NCBI GenBank assembly: GCA_014584575.1
Contig: JACTMP010000079.1
Span: forward strand, 20,120 to 84,119
Length of the DNA stretch: 64,000 nucleotides
Origin: Chloroflexota bacterium
Lineage (GTDB): Bacteria; Chloroflexota; Anaerolineae; Promineifilales; Promineifilaceae
Direction of reading: 5' to 3'
The notes beneath the pieces are model-generated. The model searched no databases. It saw only the letters and a list, made by a program, of their open reading frames with translations, and had not been told where the DNA came from. Positions 1 through 8,544 of this stretch are shown piece after piece. The translations under genes were made by a program, and so were the position numbers. Every line of letters starts with the position of its first letter. Within the stretch, counting starts at the first letter, position 1.

Positions 1-1
1 C

Positions 2-346
2 CGTCCCAATGAGGGGATGTGGATTGCCGGACAAAATGGCGTCAAGGCAGCCATTTTGTTGTCTATACCGACCATCGTGCTGGTGAGTATAACGGTTAAC
101 TTCATATCAGGTCTCTTCAGCGGCCTTGTGTTTGGCCTGTTAGGTGGGGTCGTGCATGGTCTGAATGATGTCACAAAGCACCTTGCCATCCGATCATTGC
201 TGCGGCTTCAGGGGCGCGTACCGATTCACTATGTCCGGTTTCTTGATTACGCCGCCGATTCTGTGTTACTGCGGAAAGTCGGCGGTGGCTATACCTTTTC
301 GCACCGGCTACTGCTGGAACACTTCGCTGGCAAGTTCGACGATTAG
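2..346 (+). CDS. NACHT-type NTPase family protein, C-terminal end (partial)
   Basis: Only the last ~115 residues are inside the window; the frame is open to the left edge, so the true start is outside. The visible part begins with a PNEG motif, then a hydrophobic glycine-rich stretch that could be one or two membrane helices, then a segment reading YVRFLDYAAD, LLRKVGGGY and HRLLLEHFA before the stop. This tail is familiar from the C-terminus of large NACHT/AAA-type proteins of cyanobacteria and Chloroflexi that carry membrane helices after the NTPase. The ATP-binding part is not visible, so the assignment rests on the tail alone. Such proteins are often linked to stress or phage response, but nothing here proves that role. 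Confidence 0.5.
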   Translation, partial: RPNEGMWIAGQNGVKAAILLSIPTIVLVSITVNFISGLFSGLVFGLLGGVVHGLNDVTKHLAIRSLLRLQGRVPIHYVRFLDYAADSVLLRKVGGGYTFSHRLLLEHFAGKFDD

Positions 347-602
347 GAGGCGCAGCCGTTGCCGACAATCTGGACATCCGATGCCAGCCACTTTCCCCCC
401 GGCTCACTGCAAATAGCGACATCTATATCCAATTGGGCTGCTGCCACCGTTCTGCTTCGCGCTGCGCATGATATTCTTGTGGGGTCATTTGCCGGATAGC
501 CATACCTCTAGTGTAAAACAGAGCAAGAGAACTGTGCAACAGTCATCGGCCTTTCGGCCTTTCGTTTGACAGGTAAAGCGATTTGCTTACAATGTATTCA
601 TT

Positions 603-1115
603 ATGATTCTTGACGCTTCGCTGGACACCTCTTTTTGGAATATCGCCAGTCAGATTGGCGTTGTTCCCTATCTGTTTTCATATTTTCGTGTCCATTATTG
701 CAAAGTCGTCGAACAGGAAATCGTGACCACAGACCCAGGAGAAACCCCTTTGGTTTATCCACAGGCCATGCTTTTTATGGTATTGAAGGAGGACGGCCGT
801 TTACATCAGCAAGAACCCAACAGACCGTCAACTCTGTTTGGGGTAGGAGAGGCCCATGCCATTGCCCTGGCGCTGGAACAGTCATGGCTTCTGCTCATCA
901 ATGACGCCCGCCCTCTGGCATTTGCCCAATCGCTGGGCATCCCTTGTATCGCCGTCCCTGATTTTTGTGTTTTTCTATATGCGCAAGGCAAGATTACCTA
1001 CGCGGCCACGCAAGGGTATTTGAAGCGTTTATCCATGACGACAAGTCCAACTCTTATTCAACAAGCAGAAACCATTGTGTCTATAATGGCTCAAGAAAAA
1101 GGAGACGTGACATGA
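603..1115 (+). CDS. PIN-like (DUF3368-type) toxin
   Basis: A 170-residue protein resembling the DUF3368 branch of PIN-domain nucleases. It opens with MILDAS (first acidic residue of the PIN fold) and has the GVGEAHAIALAL motif near residue 80 (second acidic residue, in the usual GE-A-A-ALA setting), followed by LLINDARPLAFA with the third acidic position. Family members are toxins of type II toxin-antitoxin pairs and cut RNA. The stop overlaps the start of the next gene by four bases (ATGA), and that gene resembles a UPF0175 antitoxin, a known partner of DUF3368 toxins. Toxin-first gene order is unusual for type II systems in general but common for this pair type. Confidence 0.72.
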   Translation: MILDASLDTSFWNIASQIGVVPYLFSYFRVHYCKVVEQEIVTTDPGETPLVYPQAMLFMVLKEDGRLHQQEPNRPSTLFGVGEAHAIALALEQSWLLLINDARPLAFAQSLGIPCIAVPDFCVFLYAQGKITYAATQGYLKRLSMTTSPTLIQQAETIVSIMAQEKGDVT

Positions 1116-1471
1116 GCAAGTCCACTATTACCAAATCGGTTCGTCTGTCACCCGAAGAGTCTGAAGCGGTAGCCCAATTGAGTGCGCACACGGCCGTGAC
1201 CGAAGCTACCCTTATGCGCAAATGGATTCAACAAGGAATTGAAGCCCAAAAAATGGAACTGGCCGTACAGGCCTATATGCAACGCCATTGTGATGTGCGC
1301 GGAGGGGCGGCTATGGCTGGGGTTGCTTATAATCGCTTTTTGCAGGAATTACAGACGCGGCACATCGTCATTTTAGACGATGATGACCGGTTTCAAGAGC
1401 GGTTGACCTTTCTAGCAGACACATTTTCAGATGAATTGTTGCAAAGAGCATTGGAGAGATTGGCAGATTGA
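1112..1471 (+). CDS. UPF0175-like antitoxin
   Basis: A 119-residue protein. I chose the ATG at 1112, which overlaps the toxin stop and follows a GGAGACG ribosome-binding site; a longer frame upstream only shadows the toxin gene. The N-terminus (SVRLSPEESEAVAQLSA) looks like a ribbon-helix-helix segment, and the C-terminal half (AAMAGVAYNRFLQEL, then RHIVILDDDD) matches the helix-turn-helix pattern of the UPF0175 family, in which an Ala-Gly helix is followed by a Phe-Leu-x-x-Leu recognition helix. It would bind DNA at its own promoter and neutralise the PIN protein. Both signs and context support this; the exact subfamily is inference. Confidence 0.72.
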   Translation: MSKSTITKSVRLSPEESEAVAQLSAHTAVTEATLMRKWIQQGIEAQKMELAVQAYMQRHCDVRGGAAMAGVAYNRFLQELQTRHIVILDDDDRFQERLTFLADTFSDELLQRALERLAD

Positions 1472-1501
1472 ATTGGCAGATTGATTAGCGATAAAGAGAT
1501 C

Positions 1502-4483
1502 TCAAACCACTTCAATCACCGAACCAGACGGCCGTTTCTCCACCTGAATGCGCGTGGGGAAAGCGTCGCGTAGTTCATCTATGTGGGTGATCACCAGGAT
1601 AACCCGGAAGTCGTTTTGGATGGTGTTGATCGCCTCGATCAGCCGCTGGCGGCCCTGGGGGTCCTGGCTGCCGAACCCTTCGTCAATGACCAGCGTTTGC
1701 AGCCGCGCCCCGGCCCGTTTCGCCAGCAGTTGGGAAAGCGCCAGCCGGATGGCAAAGTTGACCCGGAACTGTTCACCGCCGCTGAAATTGTCATACGGCC
1801 GTTCCCCGGCATTGTCCTGAATGCGAATATCCAGCGTCTCCCGCAATACCTGGTTACTCTTGTTTTCGCGCTGCGTGGGAAAACTGACACGCATTTCGCC
1901 GCCGGTCAGCCGTTCCAACAGGTCGTTGGCGTGTTCTTCAATAGCCGGGATGGCCTGCTCAATCAGCAGCGCCTGCACCCCCTCCCGGCCAAAGGCTCTT
2001 TCCAGCGTTTTCCAGCGCTGGATTTGTTCGGTCTGCGTCACGCGGTCGGCCGTCAGGCGGGTGCGGCGGTCGCGCTGGTCGGCCAGCACCGCCAGCCGAT
2101 TTTGGGCAATGCCCACCTGCCGGTTGGCCTCATTTTCCTCTTCACGCAGGCGGAACACCTCATCTTCCACGCGGCGCAGGTCGGCGCCGTCGGCGGTGAG
2201 GGTTTCCAGTTCGCTCACGGCCGTCTCCACCTGCTGCTGAAAATCGGCCACCGTCTGCTGCTGGTTGGTGATCTGCGCGGCTAATTCGGCCAGTGCCGCT
2301 TCCAGAGGGGCGACGGCGGCTTGGGCTTTGGTTAACTGCTGCTGCTTTTCCGGGGCGTCGGCCTGGGCATCACGGGCGGCGCGGGCGGCGGTGTGGGCGG
2401 TGGGGTCATACGCGACGGCCGTCGCCTGCACATCCAGTTCGGCCAATGCCTGCTGCGCGGCGGCGTCAAAATCGCCGGCAGCCAATCGCTGTGTCACCTG
2501 CGCCAGTTCGGCCTGCCCGGCCTGCTGCCACTGGTCAGTCAGGCGGTCAATTTCCGTCAGCCGCGCCTGTTGATTGGCGATGCGGCGTTCCGTATCCTGC
2601 CGCTTTTTGTCCAGGCTGGCTTTCTGGCGCACGGCCGTTTCCAATGCGGCCACCTCTTTTTTGAGGGTATCCAGCGTGGTGATGTCGGCGACGGCCGTTT
2701 GCAAGACAGTCAGTTGTACCGCGCCATCGCTTACCCATTCAGCCAGGGCGGTGGCGATTTCGTCCAGACGGGCCTGGGCGCGGGCTTTGCGGTCTTGCTG
2801 CGTTTGCTGCTGCTGCTCCAGTTTGGGCGACTGTTTGATGCGGGCGTCCAGCGCGGCAACTTCTGCCGCCAAAAGTTCAATGCGCTCCTTGTTGGCCTTG
2901 CCCTGTGCCTCCATCTCCTGCAATTCGTTGCCAAGTTCGGCTAACACGGTCTGGCGATGGTCGGCCGACAACGGCTGGCCACAAAGCGGACAATCGCCGC
3001 CGGTCTGTGCTTCCAACTGGCCGATGCGCTCGCGCTTTTGTTTGAACAGGTCACGCAGACGGGGTTGGTCGGCTTCCAGGTTGTTTTTCTCGGCCAGAAG
3101 CAGGGAATGTTTCTGGTGGGTTTCGGACAGGGCGGCAATTTCGGCGGTAACGGCCGTCCACTCTTGTTCCGCTGCTGCCAGATTTTGGGCGACGGTGGTT
3201 TGTTCGGCGCGCATTTTGTCCATTTGGGCGGCGCGGTTTTGGTGCTGTGCCAGTTCACGCTGTTGGGATTGGCGCTCTGCTTCATGCTGGCTCAATTGGG
3301 ATCGGAGGGCCTGCCACTGTTCTTCCTGGGCGGCAACGGCCGTGAGTTCATCTTGCACGGCCGTCAACTCCACTTGCGCCGCCGCCAGTTGCGCCACGAC
3401 TTCTACTTTTTCGGCAGCCGCATTTTCAACGGCCGTTTGCTGGCTTTCCAGTTCACGCTGGCGCTGTTCCAGGCGGCTTTTTTCCTGGGTGATGGTCAGT
3501 TCATACGGCCGTTTCGCCTGTTGCAAGCGGTTGTACTCCTCCGCTTTGTTCTGCCATGCCTGCACTTGCTGGTCGGCGGACTGCCAGGCGGCGTAGGCGG
3601 CGGTGATGATTTCGCTTTGGGCGAGTACGGCCGTGTAACGCTCCCGTTCCGCCTGCTGCCGCTGCTGCGCTTTGTGCAAATCGGCCAGCGTGCGTTCGGC
3701 GCGAGCCAGGTTGCTTTTCAGGTTTTCAATGTTTTTCTTTTGTTGGGCAATGGCCGCTTCGGTGCGACGAAGCTGGTCGAGCAGAGTTTGTTTGTCGGCC
3801 AGGCGGGCGGCGATGGTGGCGTGGTTTTCCTGCGCGGCGGCCAACGCCGCCTGCCGTGTCTCTTCTTCAGCCAGTTCGTTTTCAATGTCGGCCAGGGAGG
3901 CGTCTAGCAGCGCCAACTGCCCTTCGGCCTGTTTGCGCCGTTCGGTAGCCCCCTCTTTGTACACATCCCATTCGCCCAGACCCAGCAGTTCGGCCAGGAT
4001 TTCTTTGCGCTTGTTGGGCGTTTTGGTAGTGAATTCGTCGGCTTTTCCTTGCAGCAGAAAGCTGGCATTGATGAAAGTGTCGTAATTCATGCGCAGCAGC
4101 TTTTCAATTTCGGCCTGGGTTTCGCGGATTTTGCTTTGGGTTAACGTCTTCCAGACATCCTCATCGGCGCGGATGTCCAGGTCGAGGGTGGTCGTTTTGC
4201 CGTGTGGTTTGCGGCGGGTGACGCGATAGACGCTGTTTTCCAGAGCAAAGATGAAACGGACTTCGGCCGGCTGTTTGTTGGCCGCCGCCCACTTATTCAC
4301 CATGTCGTCGTCCAGCTTGCTGCGGCTGCGGCCAAACAAAGCCCAAATGATGCCGTCCAGCAGGCTGGATTTGCCCGCGCCGTTGGCCCCGGCGATGCAG
4401 GCCAGGTGGATGTGGTCGAAGGTGAGGACGGCCGTGTCCCGGTAAGAGAGGAAGTTGGTTAGTTCGAGTTTAAGTGGAACCAT
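1502..4483 (-). CDS. sbcC: SbcC/Rad50-type DNA repair ATPase
   Basis: A 993-residue SMC-like protein that works with the nuclease SbcD to process DNA ends and hairpins. Visible parts in order: the N-terminal half-ATPase with P-loop GANGAGKSS near residue 35, a long glutamine- and alanine-rich coiled coil, the zinc hook CPLCGQP near residue 497 in the middle of the coil, the return coil, then the ABC signature FSGGEQFRVN and Walker B LVIDEGFGSQD near the C-terminus. Length and symmetry fit the family. No sbcD is visible upstream or downstream, so the partner must be encoded elsewhere or left of the window. The coil region holds many ACGGCCGT octamers. Confidence 0.93.
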   Translation of the reverse strand: MVPLKLELTNFLSYRDTAVLTFDHIHLACIAGANGAGKSSLLDGIIWALFGRSRSKLDDDMVNKWAAANKQPAEVRFIFALENSVYRVTRRKPHGKTTTLDLDIRADEDVWKTLTQSKIRETQAEIEKLLRMNYDTFINASFLLQGKADEFTTKTPNKRKEILAELLGLGEWDVYKEGATERRKQAEGQLALLDASLADIENELAEEETRQAALAAAQENHATIAARLADKQTLLDQLRRTEAAIAQQKKNIENLKSNLARAERTLADLHKAQQRQQAERERYTAVLAQSEIITAAYAAWQSADQQVQAWQNKAEEYNRLQQAKRPYELTITQEKSRLEQRQRELESQQTAVENAAAEKVEVVAQLAAAQVELTAVQDELTAVAAQEEQWQALRSQLSQHEAERQSQQRELAQHQNRAAQMDKMRAEQTTVAQNLAAAEQEWTAVTAEIAALSETHQKHSLLLAEKNNLEADQPRLRDLFKQKRERIGQLEAQTGGDCPLCGQPLSADHRQTVLAELGNELQEMEAQGKANKERIELLAAEVAALDARIKQSPKLEQQQQTQQDRKARAQARLDEIATALAEWVSDGAVQLTVLQTAVADITTLDTLKKEVAALETAVRQKASLDKKRQDTERRIANQQARLTEIDRLTDQWQQAGQAELAQVTQRLAAGDFDAAAQQALAELDVQATAVAYDPTAHTAARAARDAQADAPEKQQQLTKAQAAVAPLEAALAELAAQITNQQQTVADFQQQVETAVSELETLTADGADLRRVEDEVFRLREEENEANRQVGIAQNRLAVLADQRDRRTRLTADRVTQTEQIQRWKTLERAFGREGVQALLIEQAIPAIEEHANDLLERLTGGEMRVSFPTQRENKSNQVLRETLDIRIQDNAGERPYDNFSGGEQFRVNFAIRLALSQLLAKRAGARLQTLVIDEGFGSQDPQGRQRLIEAINTIQNDFRVILVITHIDELRDAFPTRIQVEKRPSGSVIEVV

Positions 4484-4488
4484 GGAGA

Positions 4489-4549
4489 ATCGTAATCCGT
4501 AATCCGTAATCGGTAATCCGTAATCGGTAATCCGTGACCCGTAATCGGT
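4489..4549. repeat. Heptamer array of GTAATCC/GGTAATC units
   Basis: Directly upstream of sbcC lies a run of about eight imperfect 7-bp units (GTAATCC, GTAATCG, GTGACCC). The same unit recurs near 8501, 42089, 51866, 60570, 61280 and 62357. It resembles the short tandemly repeated sequences known from filamentous cyanobacteria. Confidence 0.8.
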
Positions 4550-4629
4550 TGGGGTGAATTTTAGCGGAAGTGAGGAGTGGAAACGAATGAATGAGAGAAG
4601 ATGGGGGGTGGTGACGGCCGTACAATTAC

Positions 4630-4833
4630 GTGCTTATGGGTTACGTTGGGTTCCCTGCTGGCCAATGCCGCCCCAATCTGATACTGCCCGGCGCATCACC
4701 AGACCAAAATTTGCCGCACATTGACTACATTCTCTACCGGGGAAATGTAAGAGCGAATGGCGTCTACGTGATTGACGATAGCGACGGTTCAGACCATCAG
4801 CCGATTTTGGGTATTTTGGGAGTAATTGAGTAA
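4630..4833 (+). pseudogene. Remnant of endonuclease/exonuclease/phosphatase-family protein
   Basis: A 67-codon frame opening on GTG that reads like the extreme C-terminus of an EEP-superfamily (DNase I-like) protein: PHIDYILYRG, then VIDDSDGSDHQPILGIL, where the SDHxP motif carries the catalytic histidine. The rest of the fold, normally more than 200 residues, is missing; upstream is only a repeat array and about 80 bp without similarity that I can see. I read it as a decayed fragment rather than a working gene. Confidence 0.5.
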
Positions 4834-4834
4834 C

Positions 4835-4864
4835 TGCGTAATTGGGCAATTACCCAATTACGCA
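4835..4864. terminator. Hairpin between convergent frames
   Basis: Perfect 12-bp arms (TGCGTAATTGGG and its complement) around a 6-base loop lie between the nuclease remnant and the convergent DUF302 gene. There is no clear T-run, so termination is only plausible. The arms are built from the GGTAATT repeat unit also seen at 14257-14341. Confidence 0.4.
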
Positions 4865-4869
4865 ATTAC

Positions 4870-5265
4870 CTAATGCGCCAGCGCCGCCGCCACACGTTGC
4901 AAGCGTTCTTTGGCGTCACAGGCGACTTCGGCCAGGGCGGGGTTGTCTACCACGCCGAGCATGATTTCGGGATCGATCAGGCTGACCAGAATACGGCCGT
5001 CGGCCTCCTGTGAAACAGTAACATTACACGGCAGCAGCAGCCCCACCTCCGGCGCGGCCGAAAGTGATTTGTAGGCCAGCGGTGGATTACACGCCCCTAA
5101 AATTTTGTACGGCCGAAAATCCACGTCCAGCTTTTTCTTCAGCGTCGCCTGCACATCAATTTCGGTGAGCACACCAAAGCCTTCTTTTTGTAGTTCGGCG
5201 GTGACCTGGGCAACGGCCGTGTCATAATCCGTTTGTAAATAGACGTTCATCCCTAAGGTAGTCAT
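4870..5265 (-). CDS. DUF302 family protein
   Basis: A 131-residue cytosolic protein with the DUF302 pattern: an N-terminal beta-alpha unit (YDTAVAQVTAELQKEGFGVLTEIDV), then KILGACNPPLAYKSL near residue 75 and LLLPCNVTV near residue 95. The fold is a small dimeric alpha/beta barrel of unknown biochemical role, often found near rhodanese, sulfur-handling or metal-handling genes. A rhodanese lies just upstream on the same strand, separated by a repeat array, which fits a sulfur-related role but does not prove it. Start is the ATG preceded by GGAGCG. Confidence 0.82.
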   Translation of the reverse strand: MTTLGMNVYLQTDYDTAVAQVTAELQKEGFGVLTEIDVQATLKKKLDVDFRPYKILGACNPPLAYKSLSAAPEVGLLLPCNVTVSQEADGRILVSLIDPEIMLGVVDNPALAEVACDAKERLQRVAAALAH

Positions 5266-5282
5266 GGGTCGCTCCTTTGAAG

Positions 5283-5345
5283 AAGAGATTGAGAGGCTGG
5301 GAGATTAGGAGATTCAGTCTCCCAATCTCTCAATCTCCTAATCTC
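5283..5345. repeat. Array of GAGATT-type 8-bp units with inverted symmetry
   Basis: Units such as GGAGATTA, GGAGATTC and, on the other half, CAATCTCT and CTAATCTC form a large imperfect hairpin in the spacer between rhodanese and DUF302 genes. The same family recurs at 7785, 16687, 52529, 59573 and 61763. Confidence 0.8.
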
Positions 5346-5347
5346 TA

Positions 5348-5698
5348 TCACTTAACTTTACCCGCTTTGGTAGACAACCCCTGTTTGGCCCAGGCGTTCA
5401 TGCCACCTTTGACGTTCACGGCCGTGTAGCCCGCGTTTTGCAGTTGGCGTGTGGCCCGTTTGCTGCGGCTGCCAGACTGGCAAATACAGATGATTTCCCG
5501 GTTCTTGGACAACTTACCAAAACGTTCTTCCAGCTTTTCCAGGGGAATGGAATCTGCGCCGTTGATGTGGCCGTTGCGATATTCGGTTGTGGTGCGCACA
5601 TCCACCAGGATGGGGCCGGGTTTTTGCCGCAATTTGTCTTGCAGTTCGGTGACGGTGATGGTGGGAACAGTGCCAAACAGATTCTTCCAGATGCTCAT
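5348..5698 (-). CDS. Single-domain rhodanese
   Basis: A 116-residue protein with one rhodanese domain (residues about 12-108). The active-site loop is CQSGSRS near residue 75, a Cys-containing six-residue loop typical of sulfurtransferases; ILVDVRTTTEYRNGHINGA is the conserved entry motif. It probably carries persulfide sulfur in the cytosol. It has no signal peptide or membrane helix. It is followed on the same strand by the DUF302 gene, and the pair may be co-transcribed through the intervening repeat hairpin. Confidence 0.9.
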   Translation of the reverse strand: MSIWKNLFGTVPTITVTELQDKLRQKPGPILVDVRTTTEYRNGHINGADSIPLEKLEERFGKLSKNREIICICQSGSRSKRATRQLQNAGYTAVNVKGGMNAWAKQGLSTKAGKVK

Positions 5699-5865
5699 AT
5701 TTATCCTCGTTTTATTGATGTAAATAATTTATTCGGCAGTGCCGGGCACTACGAATTACCAGCCCGCAATTGTGCCACGAAGGGCGGCAACTGGCGAGAG
5801 CAAACGGGCGATCTGAGCAAGTTTTAATCAGCCAGGCGAAATTCTAAAGGCCGCCTATTTGCGGA

Positions 5866-7770
5866 TCAGCGCACAGTGATTTCGGCCAGAGGGAAAGCGT
5901 CTGTTTGGCCTGTAGGGGTCAAAATGGGCAGGCGGGCGGCGGGGTCGGCGATGTCATACAGCCCCAACAGCAATGTGTAGCGGCCCGGTGGCAAATCGGC
6001 GGGCAGCAGCAGGCCGTGATTGTCTATGACCGTTTCGTCGGGCGACCAGATGGTGGTCAGATTGAGGCCGCCACCTGGTTCGCTGTCGCGTTGGGCTGCC
6101 AACTGCCCATCCGGGCCAACGAGGTGCAGGAAGACTTTGTAGCGTTGGTCGAGGGGCACGGCCGTTTGCCAGAACAGCGTCACCGGCACAATATCACCGG
6201 GCCGAAGGTCGGTCTTGGTGAGGGTGTAACCGACGAGGGTGATGGCCGCGCCAAAGGGGATGGCTACGGCCGTGTCCATCTCGGTCGCCGCTTCCGGGGG
6301 CACAGCATAGACCACAAAACGCACGTCCCCCACCCATTCGTCCCGCGCTTTGAAGGCATGAACATCCAGCCAGCGTTCAATCAGCCGTTCCGGGTCGCGC
6401 TGCGCTTCGCCCCAGAAAATGGCATACAGCCGGTCATGTTGGGCGGTGATAGTGGTCAGGGCGGCGGCAACGGCCTCCGGCGTGGGGCGGCTGCGCCCTT
6501 CTGGTAAGGGGTACACGGCCGTGTCATCCGGGTAGTAGTAGGTAAAGACCTCCCATTGGTTGGGGGCGTTGAGGATGATGCCCGCGTCAGGGTGGTCATC
6601 GGCCAGAATGTGGGCGGCCATGCCCCGATAATCGGCACGGGCGTAGGCGGGGTTGGTGTAGAGGTTGCGCAGTGATGTGAACGTGCCCAGAGTGAGGGCA
6701 ACAATTAACAGGAGGGGCAGGATGACACGGGTAGATTGCTGCCGGGCAGTAGTCACGGCCGTCGCCAGCAGCACACATTGAAACGGGGCGGCGACCAGCA
6801 AAAATTTGAGGTATTCTGGCTGCACCGTGCCGGCGGCGTACATGAACAGGAGAGGGACAAACAGGCACACGGCCGTGCCCCACACCCAGCGCCGCCCCAA
6901 CCATAGCCCGATGAACAACAGAATCACAATGAGTACAACCGCCCACCGCACCGACTCGGCAGCTACGGTGGAGCCAAATGTCATCCAGGAAACGGCCGTG
7001 ACCAAAAAACCCACAAACGATCCCCGCACCGGCAAATCATCCGCGCCAAACTGCCCGGCGAAGATGGGCAGCCAGGGCGCATAGAGCAGCAGCACGGCCA
7101 ACATCATACCGGCCCAGGGCAGCGCCAAACGGCGCACGGCCGTTGCCCATCCCCCCGAACGCACGGATGTGAGCAGCCAGGCCAGCACGATCAGATTGTG
7201 CGCCGCCAGCACCGCCGGGAAAAAGTAGTGGGTATACAAACCGGCAGCCGCCAGCAGCACATAAGCCGCCGCCCAGGGCCAGCGCGCCCGGCCCACCGCT
7301 CCCCGCCATTGCCACAAAGCCCAACTGGACAGGACGGCCAACAAACCCAACAAGGCATACATGCGCGTTTCCTGGCTGTAGTAGATGAGGGCGGGGTTAA
7401 CGGCCGTGAGCAGCGCCGCCACGACCACCATCCCATCCCGCCCATAGCCACTCTGCCGGATAACTTTGCCAAACGCCGCTACCCCCGCCACCAGCAGCAC
7501 CCCGGCAAACGCCGAAAACGCCCGCAGCCCAAATTCCGTCGTTCCGGCTGCCCGCTGCCAGGCGTGCAGCAGCAGATAATAAAGCGGTGGGTGAATGTCG
7601 CTGGCGGTGCCTTCAATGATGAGCGCCACTGACCGTTCGCTCAGGCGGGCGCTGTTGCCCTCGTCGTTCCAAAACGACTGCGCCGCCAGCAAATGAAACC
7701 GCAGCCCAAACGCCAGCAGCAAAACCGCCAGCAGGAATAAACGGAGCAAACGACTTCTCATTGGGGCCAT
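5866..7770 (-). CDS. GT39-type membrane glycosyltransferase
   Basis: About 634 residues with roughly ten or more membrane helices. The first periplasmic loop has the diagnostic acidic motif FWNDEGNSARLSERS and then DIHPPLYYLLLHAW, as in PMT/ArnT-like enzymes that use lipid-linked sugars. IYYSQETRMYALLGL is also typical. The C-terminal ~150 residues form a soluble beta-rich domain (LVGYTLTKTDLRPGDIVPVTLFW) common in Chloroflexi members. I start at the ATG at 7770 (MAPMRS); a reading frame continues to 7827, but that part only translates the GAGATTGG repeat. An alternative start is the Met at 7761. The acceptor is unknown. Confidence 0.85.
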   Translation of the reverse strand: MAPMRSRLLRLFLLAVLLLAFGLRFHLLAAQSFWNDEGNSARLSERSVALIIEGTASDIHPPLYYLLLHAWQRAAGTTEFGLRAFSAFAGVLLVAGVAAFGKVIRQSGYGRDGMVVVAALLTAVNPALIYYSQETRMYALLGLLAVLSSWALWQWRGAVGRARWPWAAAYVLLAAAGLYTHYFFPAVLAAHNLIVLAWLLTSVRSGGWATAVRRLALPWAGMMLAVLLLYAPWLPIFAGQFGADDLPVRGSFVGFLVTAVSWMTFGSTVAAESVRWAVVLIVILLFIGLWLGRRWVWGTAVCLFVPLLFMYAAGTVQPEYLKFLLVAAPFQCVLLATAVTTARQQSTRVILPLLLIVALTLGTFTSLRNLYTNPAYARADYRGMAAHILADDHPDAGIILNAPNQWEVFTYYYPDDTAVYPLPEGRSRPTPEAVAAALTTITAQHDRLYAIFWGEAQRDPERLIERWLDVHAFKARDEWVGDVRFVVYAVPPEAATEMDTAVAIPFGAAITLVGYTLTKTDLRPGDIVPVTLFWQTAVPLDQRYKVFLHLVGPDGQLAAQRDSEPGGGLNLTTIWSPDETVIDNHGLLLPADLPPGRYTLLLGLYDIADPAARLPILTPTGQTDAFPLAEITVR

Positions 7771-7784
7771 GGCGGGGATTATAC

Positions 7785-7850
7785 TTGGAGATTGGAGATT
7801 GAGAGATTGGGAGATTAAATCTCTCAATCTCCCAATGTCTCAATCTCCGG
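7785..7850. repeat. GAGATTGG repeat array, inverted halves
   Basis: Array of GGAGATT/GGGAGATT units followed by complementary AATCTCCC units, forming a long hairpin just upstream of the GT39 gene and overlapping the end of the kinase remnant. Confidence 0.8.
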
Positions 7851-7979
7851 CGATGTCTGGCTATTTTGCCGTTCGGGTAAGGTGATGATAAAGGTGGCGC
7901 CTGCGCCCGGCTGGCTGTGGGCGGTGATGCGCCCCTGATGCCGTTTCACAATTTTGCGGCAGATGGCTAACCCCATTGT
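7824..7979 (-). pseudogene. Histidine-kinase C-terminal remnant
   Basis: Read on the minus strand, a 51-codon frame gives MGLAICRKIVKRHQG, then GAGATFIITLPE before a stop inside the repeat array. This is the G2 box and final strand of a histidine-kinase ATPase domain. A stop codon lies two codons before the Met, and no dimerisation domain, N box or G1 box is present. It is a severed tail, cut on its upstream side exactly where a transposase-like fragment begins. Confidence 0.75.
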
Positions 7980-8035
7980 CTACAAGTTAAGGATATTTGT
8001 GAATTGTCAAGCCCAAAATTGGCTACAATTCACCT

Positions 8036-8269
8036 ATGAAAAAAGCAGAAAAATCATCCAAAAGTTCAGTCCGGCATACACGGGCTATCCAGGTTGACCG
8101 ACAAAAACGGCCGCTTGTTGACAATTTAACACAAGACATTGAAGAATTATTTTGCAGCATCGTTCATCCGCTCACTTTGATGCAGTGTGAGCTGTTCCGG
8201 CAAATGGGCTTGCGGGAACGCACCCTGACCTTACCGGTAGATCACTTTTTCGCCTTCCACGTCTCCTGA
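8036..8269 (+). pseudogene. IS4-type transposase N-terminal fragment
   Basis: A 77-codon frame whose residues 40-68 (VHPLTLMQCELFRQMGLRERTLTLPV) resemble the start of IS4-family transposases, where the next part should be a hydrophobic VMVALVLSLIWRQ stretch. Instead the similarity stops after LPV and the frame ends ten codons later. The DDE catalytic domain is absent. It lies between a severed kinase tail and an unrecognised minus-strand frame, as expected for an insertion followed by deletion. The assignment is from memory of the family and should be treated as moderate. Confidence 0.5.
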
Positions 8270-8506
8270 TTCCGCCATACCTTCTTTGAAACCATCCAGT
8301 ACCGGCGCCAGACACGGCGATAAATTGACTACGCCAATGTGTGCCATCTCCGGCTCTGCCCGGAACAGGCCATCACAACGGCATTCTACGGTAATCTGGT
8401 GAATAAGAAAACAGTCCCCTGACTCTGTTTCCAACTGCTCGCAGCCTGGAAACGGGTTACAATAGGGATATTGGCCGGGGTCCGAGGCCCGAAGCCAGAC
8501 TTCGGA
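8231..8506 (-). other. Unrecognised open frame, probably a gene fragment
   Basis: A minus-strand frame open from 8506 to a stop at 8231, with no good start; the only early candidate is a TTG at 8434. It is cysteine-rich: PYCNPFPGCEQL, then CFLIHQITVECRCDGLF and SPCLAPVLDGFKEG. The Cys spacing could bind metal. I do not recognise the family. The lack of a start and its place next to two severed genes suggest a remnant. Confidence 0.3.
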
Positions 8507-8535
8507 TTACGGTTTACGGATTACGCTTTACGGAA
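8501..8535. repeat. GGATTACG/TTTACGG heptamer array
   Basis: Four or five 7-8 bp units immediately before the thiolase ribosome-binding site, the reverse-complement form of the GTAATCC array at 4489. Confidence 0.65.
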
Positions 8536-8544
8536 GGAGAACCC

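Noticed and set aside
2957..3907. 316-codon open frame on the + strand, antisense to sbcC
   Set aside because: It is the mirror of a high-GC coiled-coil gene; no ribosome-binding site and no recognisable domain, while the opposite strand encodes a clear SbcC.
5438..5827. 129-codon + strand frame over the rhodanese gene
   Set aside because: Antisense to a clear rhodanese with its active-site loop; no ribosome-binding site.
7786..7827. 19-codon N-terminal extension of the GT39 gene (MRDLISQSLNLQSPSII)
   Set aside because: It translates the GAGATTGG repeat only; the next Met (7770) gives a normal membrane-anchor start.
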